Shown: piece after piece, positions 61,990 to 64,000 of the stretch
Layout: each line of letters starts with the position of its first letter
Numbering within the stretch: the first letter of the stretch is position 1
Source of the DNA: Monodelphis domestica
Lineage: Eukaryota; Chordata; Mammalia; Didelphimorphia; Didelphidae
NCBI RefSeq assembly: GCF_027887165.1
Contig: NC_077232.1
Coordinates: 79,311,483 to 79,375,482 of the forward strand
Direction of reading: 5' to 3'
DNA: 64,000 bases
Program-made: the position numbers and the translations under genes
The notes under the pieces: generated by a model
Seen by the model: the letters and a program-made list of their open reading frames with translations, nothing else
Databases searched by the model: none
What the model was told of the DNA's origin: nothing

Positions 61990-62450
61990 TGGCTCTGTGC
62001 TCTGAGGGATGATTTCTCAGTAGCCAGAGCACCTGCCTTTAACAAGAGAAATATTTTTAGCCCTTGCCTCAGTCCTCTCTTGAAAGAGAAATAAATACAA
62101 GCCTGCCTCTGATGTCTACACCAGGATAGAAAAGCTGGCTGGTTCTGTGAGGAGTTTTACAGGTGGTTACACATCAAAGCACTTGAGTGTTTGATGAGGG
62201 GGGTCAGAGGGTCCAAAGATTGGGGCAGGAACTCAACTTTCCCCATCCCCCCACAAACAGTGCTCTTCAGACAGTTCCAAAGAGGCTCTCACTTTCATTC
62301 ATTGATCCCTTCATCCATGCTTTATTTCAGTCTTTTGTTCCTTCATTTATTTATACTTTGATCCTTCAGTGGGTTGTAACTCCACTGATCATAGACACCC
62401 CTTCCAAAAGACGTGAATCAAAGCCCACCCACACCTTCTTAATTTAATAA
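61990..62450. other. Intergenic, unassigned
   Basis: Nothing recognised. Confidence 0.3.
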
Positions 62451-62630
62451 TATAATAGCTAGCAATGATATAGTACCTGCGATGTGCTAGGCAAATGTGC
62501 CATTTACAAATATGATCTCATTTGCCTCTCAACAATCCTAGGCAGTTGGTGTTATTAGCATCTCCATTTCACAGTTGAATTGCCCAGGGTCACACAGCTG
62601 CTAGTAAGTGTCTGAGACCAGGTGCCATCT
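62450..62630 (-). mobile_element. MIR copy, antisense
   Basis: 'aatagctagcaatgatatag', 'ttgcctctcaacaatcctag' and 'gcccagggtcacacagctgc'. Confidence 0.75.
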
Positions 62631-62859
62631 TGCTGCCTGATCTTGTGTGCCCCAAATGCTAGCTCACTTGCCACTTCTGCTCCCAGTTATCCTATGATCT
62701 TGTTCCCTGACTGGACCACTTTCTGTCCCACTCACACATATCTCAGATGCTCTCTTTTAAGCTACTTCTGGTATTTGCCAATGCCATCCTCATACTCAGT
62801 GTCCCTCTCCATTGGCTTTTGGCTAACTCGATTTAAGTCTTTGGACCTTGTGGCATTGG

Positions 62860-63105
62860 GAGCTATAGTGGACAGAGTTCTGGAGTCCTGAAGTCAGAAA
62901 GACTAGTTCAGATTTGGCCTCAGATATATTTACTAACTGTGTAACCTTGGACAAGCCACTGAACTTGTCTGCCTCAATTTCCTCATCTGTCAAATGAGGA
63001 TCATAAAAGCACTGACCCCCCAGGTTTGTAATGAAGATAAAATAAAATGACATCCTGCAAATCGTAAAGTTTTAAATGTAAATTCTAGCTATTATTATTT
63101 CCCAA
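62860..63105 (+). mobile_element. MIR copy, sense, near full length
   Basis: 'ctatagtggacagagttctg', 'cctcaatttcctcatctgtc', 'aggtttgtaatgaagataaa' and 'ctagctattattatt'. Confidence 0.8.
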
Positions 63106-63605
63106 GTTGCAGTCCCATGATATCACCACAATGGTATTGGTATCACGCTTTCCTCTGTAAAAATTAAAATTAATCTACAATAATTAAAATATATTTTAAG
63201 CGATTTATTAATAATCACTAGAAAAAAAAGGAATAAGAAGGTAAAATAAAACCACGTGCCTATGGCTAAGCTACCTGTTAAAAAAGCCCACTCCACGACA
63301 GTTGTGACAGGAAGCAAAAAGACCGAGACCAGGACCCCCCCCCCCCATATATATCCCTGTGTCTACATCAGCATGTAACAACAGGAAGTCAGTGGGCTCC
63401 TGAGAAATGCAGTTCAAAGGCACAAGATTTCCAATTACACACCTCATTTAGGAAATTAGATAGGTTCCAGGGGGCTTGTGGGGAAGAAACCAGTGAACCA
63501 TACAAAAAAGTGAGGCGGCAGGGAGGGAAATTCTACTGTTACCTCCTTGGGTGTGTAAGGAGAAGTCTGTCAGCAGCTAAGAGCCCTGTCAAAGCTGTCA
63601 GTGAT
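63105..63605. other. Intergenic, unassigned
   Basis: Contains a C run at 63336-63346. No gene or named repeat. Confidence 0.35.
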
Positions 63606-63885
63606 CCCTTTATTCTTTCAAAAAGCATTTACATAGTCCCTACTATGTGTCAGGTTGGTTGAGCAATGCCCGTAAGAAAAGCTTCCAGGCTTAAAGGTGG
63701 GCATGTGTATTCCCCTTCCCTGGGATCCCTTCCCTAGTCTTTTGCACTTATCCATCCTTGCAGGGCCACCTCGAATCCTACTCCTCCGAGAAGTTTTCCC
63801 TGACTACCTATGACCCGCAGAACTCTCTTAAGTTCCTGTGGCACTGAATGTACCATATTTTGGCACCAGATTCTCTACCATCTTG
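63605..63885. mobile_element. L2 pieces, antisense end then sense 3' part
   Basis: 63620-63660 'catttacatagtccctacta' is a reversed L2 terminus. 63720-63870 'cagggccacctcgaatccta', 'gagaagttttccctgactac' is sense L2. Confidence 0.6.
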
Positions 63886-63904
63886 CATGGATCTTTTCTT
63901 CTCA

Positions 63905-63965
63905 ATTAGAATCATACAATCACAGACTTAGAGCTAGGAAAGGCCTTAGAATGTGTAATATCAGA
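63905..63965 (-). mobile_element. MIR/CORE-SINE head, antisense, incomplete
   Basis: 'cacagacttagagctaggaa' with 'aggccttagaatgt'. Confidence 0.5.
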
Positions 63966-64000
63966 GTGGGTGTATCCTGAGAACTTAGGGTGTTGGAGAG

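Overview
The window is nuclear DNA of a mammal, most likely a marsupial. It holds one confidently recognised host gene, NELFA (negative elongation factor complex subunit A), on the minus strand. The marsupial call rests on many SINEs of the type common in marsupial genomes (antisense copies open with a 'cttaccttctgtctt' block and close with 'ccacctagctgcccc'), marsupial-type L1 3' ends, and many old L2, CR1/L3 and MIR copies. Species cannot be fixed from the sequence alone. Repeat families were named from memory of their consensus sequences, so their ends are approximate unless a target-site duplication (TSD) is quoted.

Left third (1-23.8 kb): NELFA runs right to left from a CpG island with a start codon at 23250-23248. 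Eight coding exons are visible: 23250-23041, 12034-11863, 9600-9439, 6631-6542, 5623-5493, 5357-5288, 4227-4139 and 3599-3488. All have GT/AG borders and reading phase is kept throughout. Together they encode 345 residues plus one base of the next codon. The remaining C-terminal exons lie left of the window. Introns carry L2, L1, MIR, marsupial SINE and hAT copies. The CpG island has CCAAT boxes, a full CRE and YY1-like motifs in both directions, which suggests a bidirectional promoter.

Middle (24-47 kb): no host gene is recognisable. The stretch is L2 pieces, LTR-like segments, a class I endogenous retrovirus fossil (gag, protease and start of reverse transcriptase, about 32.5-36.5 kb), and two solo LTRs of one family, each with a perfect 4-bp TSD. 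One of these LTRs sits inside the pol gene of the fossil. There are also a truncated L1 with a long TSD, two large GA microsatellites, a 61-bp tandem repeat and an older L1 cut by a MIR.

Right third (47-64 kb): again mostly repeats, including a 5'-truncated L1 that landed in a SINE end, a SINE with an RTE/BovB-like tail, and a CR1-clade LINE with recognisable reverse transcriptase. One moderately CpG-rich spot (56.28-56.62 kb) could be a promoter or first exon of an unidentified plus-strand transcript.

I found no CRISPR array, operon or new gene system. The most unusual observations are mobile-element structure: two hAT elements in opposite orientation in the same 8-bp site of two different SINE copies, the LTR nested in retroviral pol, and the modular bidirectional-looking NELFA promoter.
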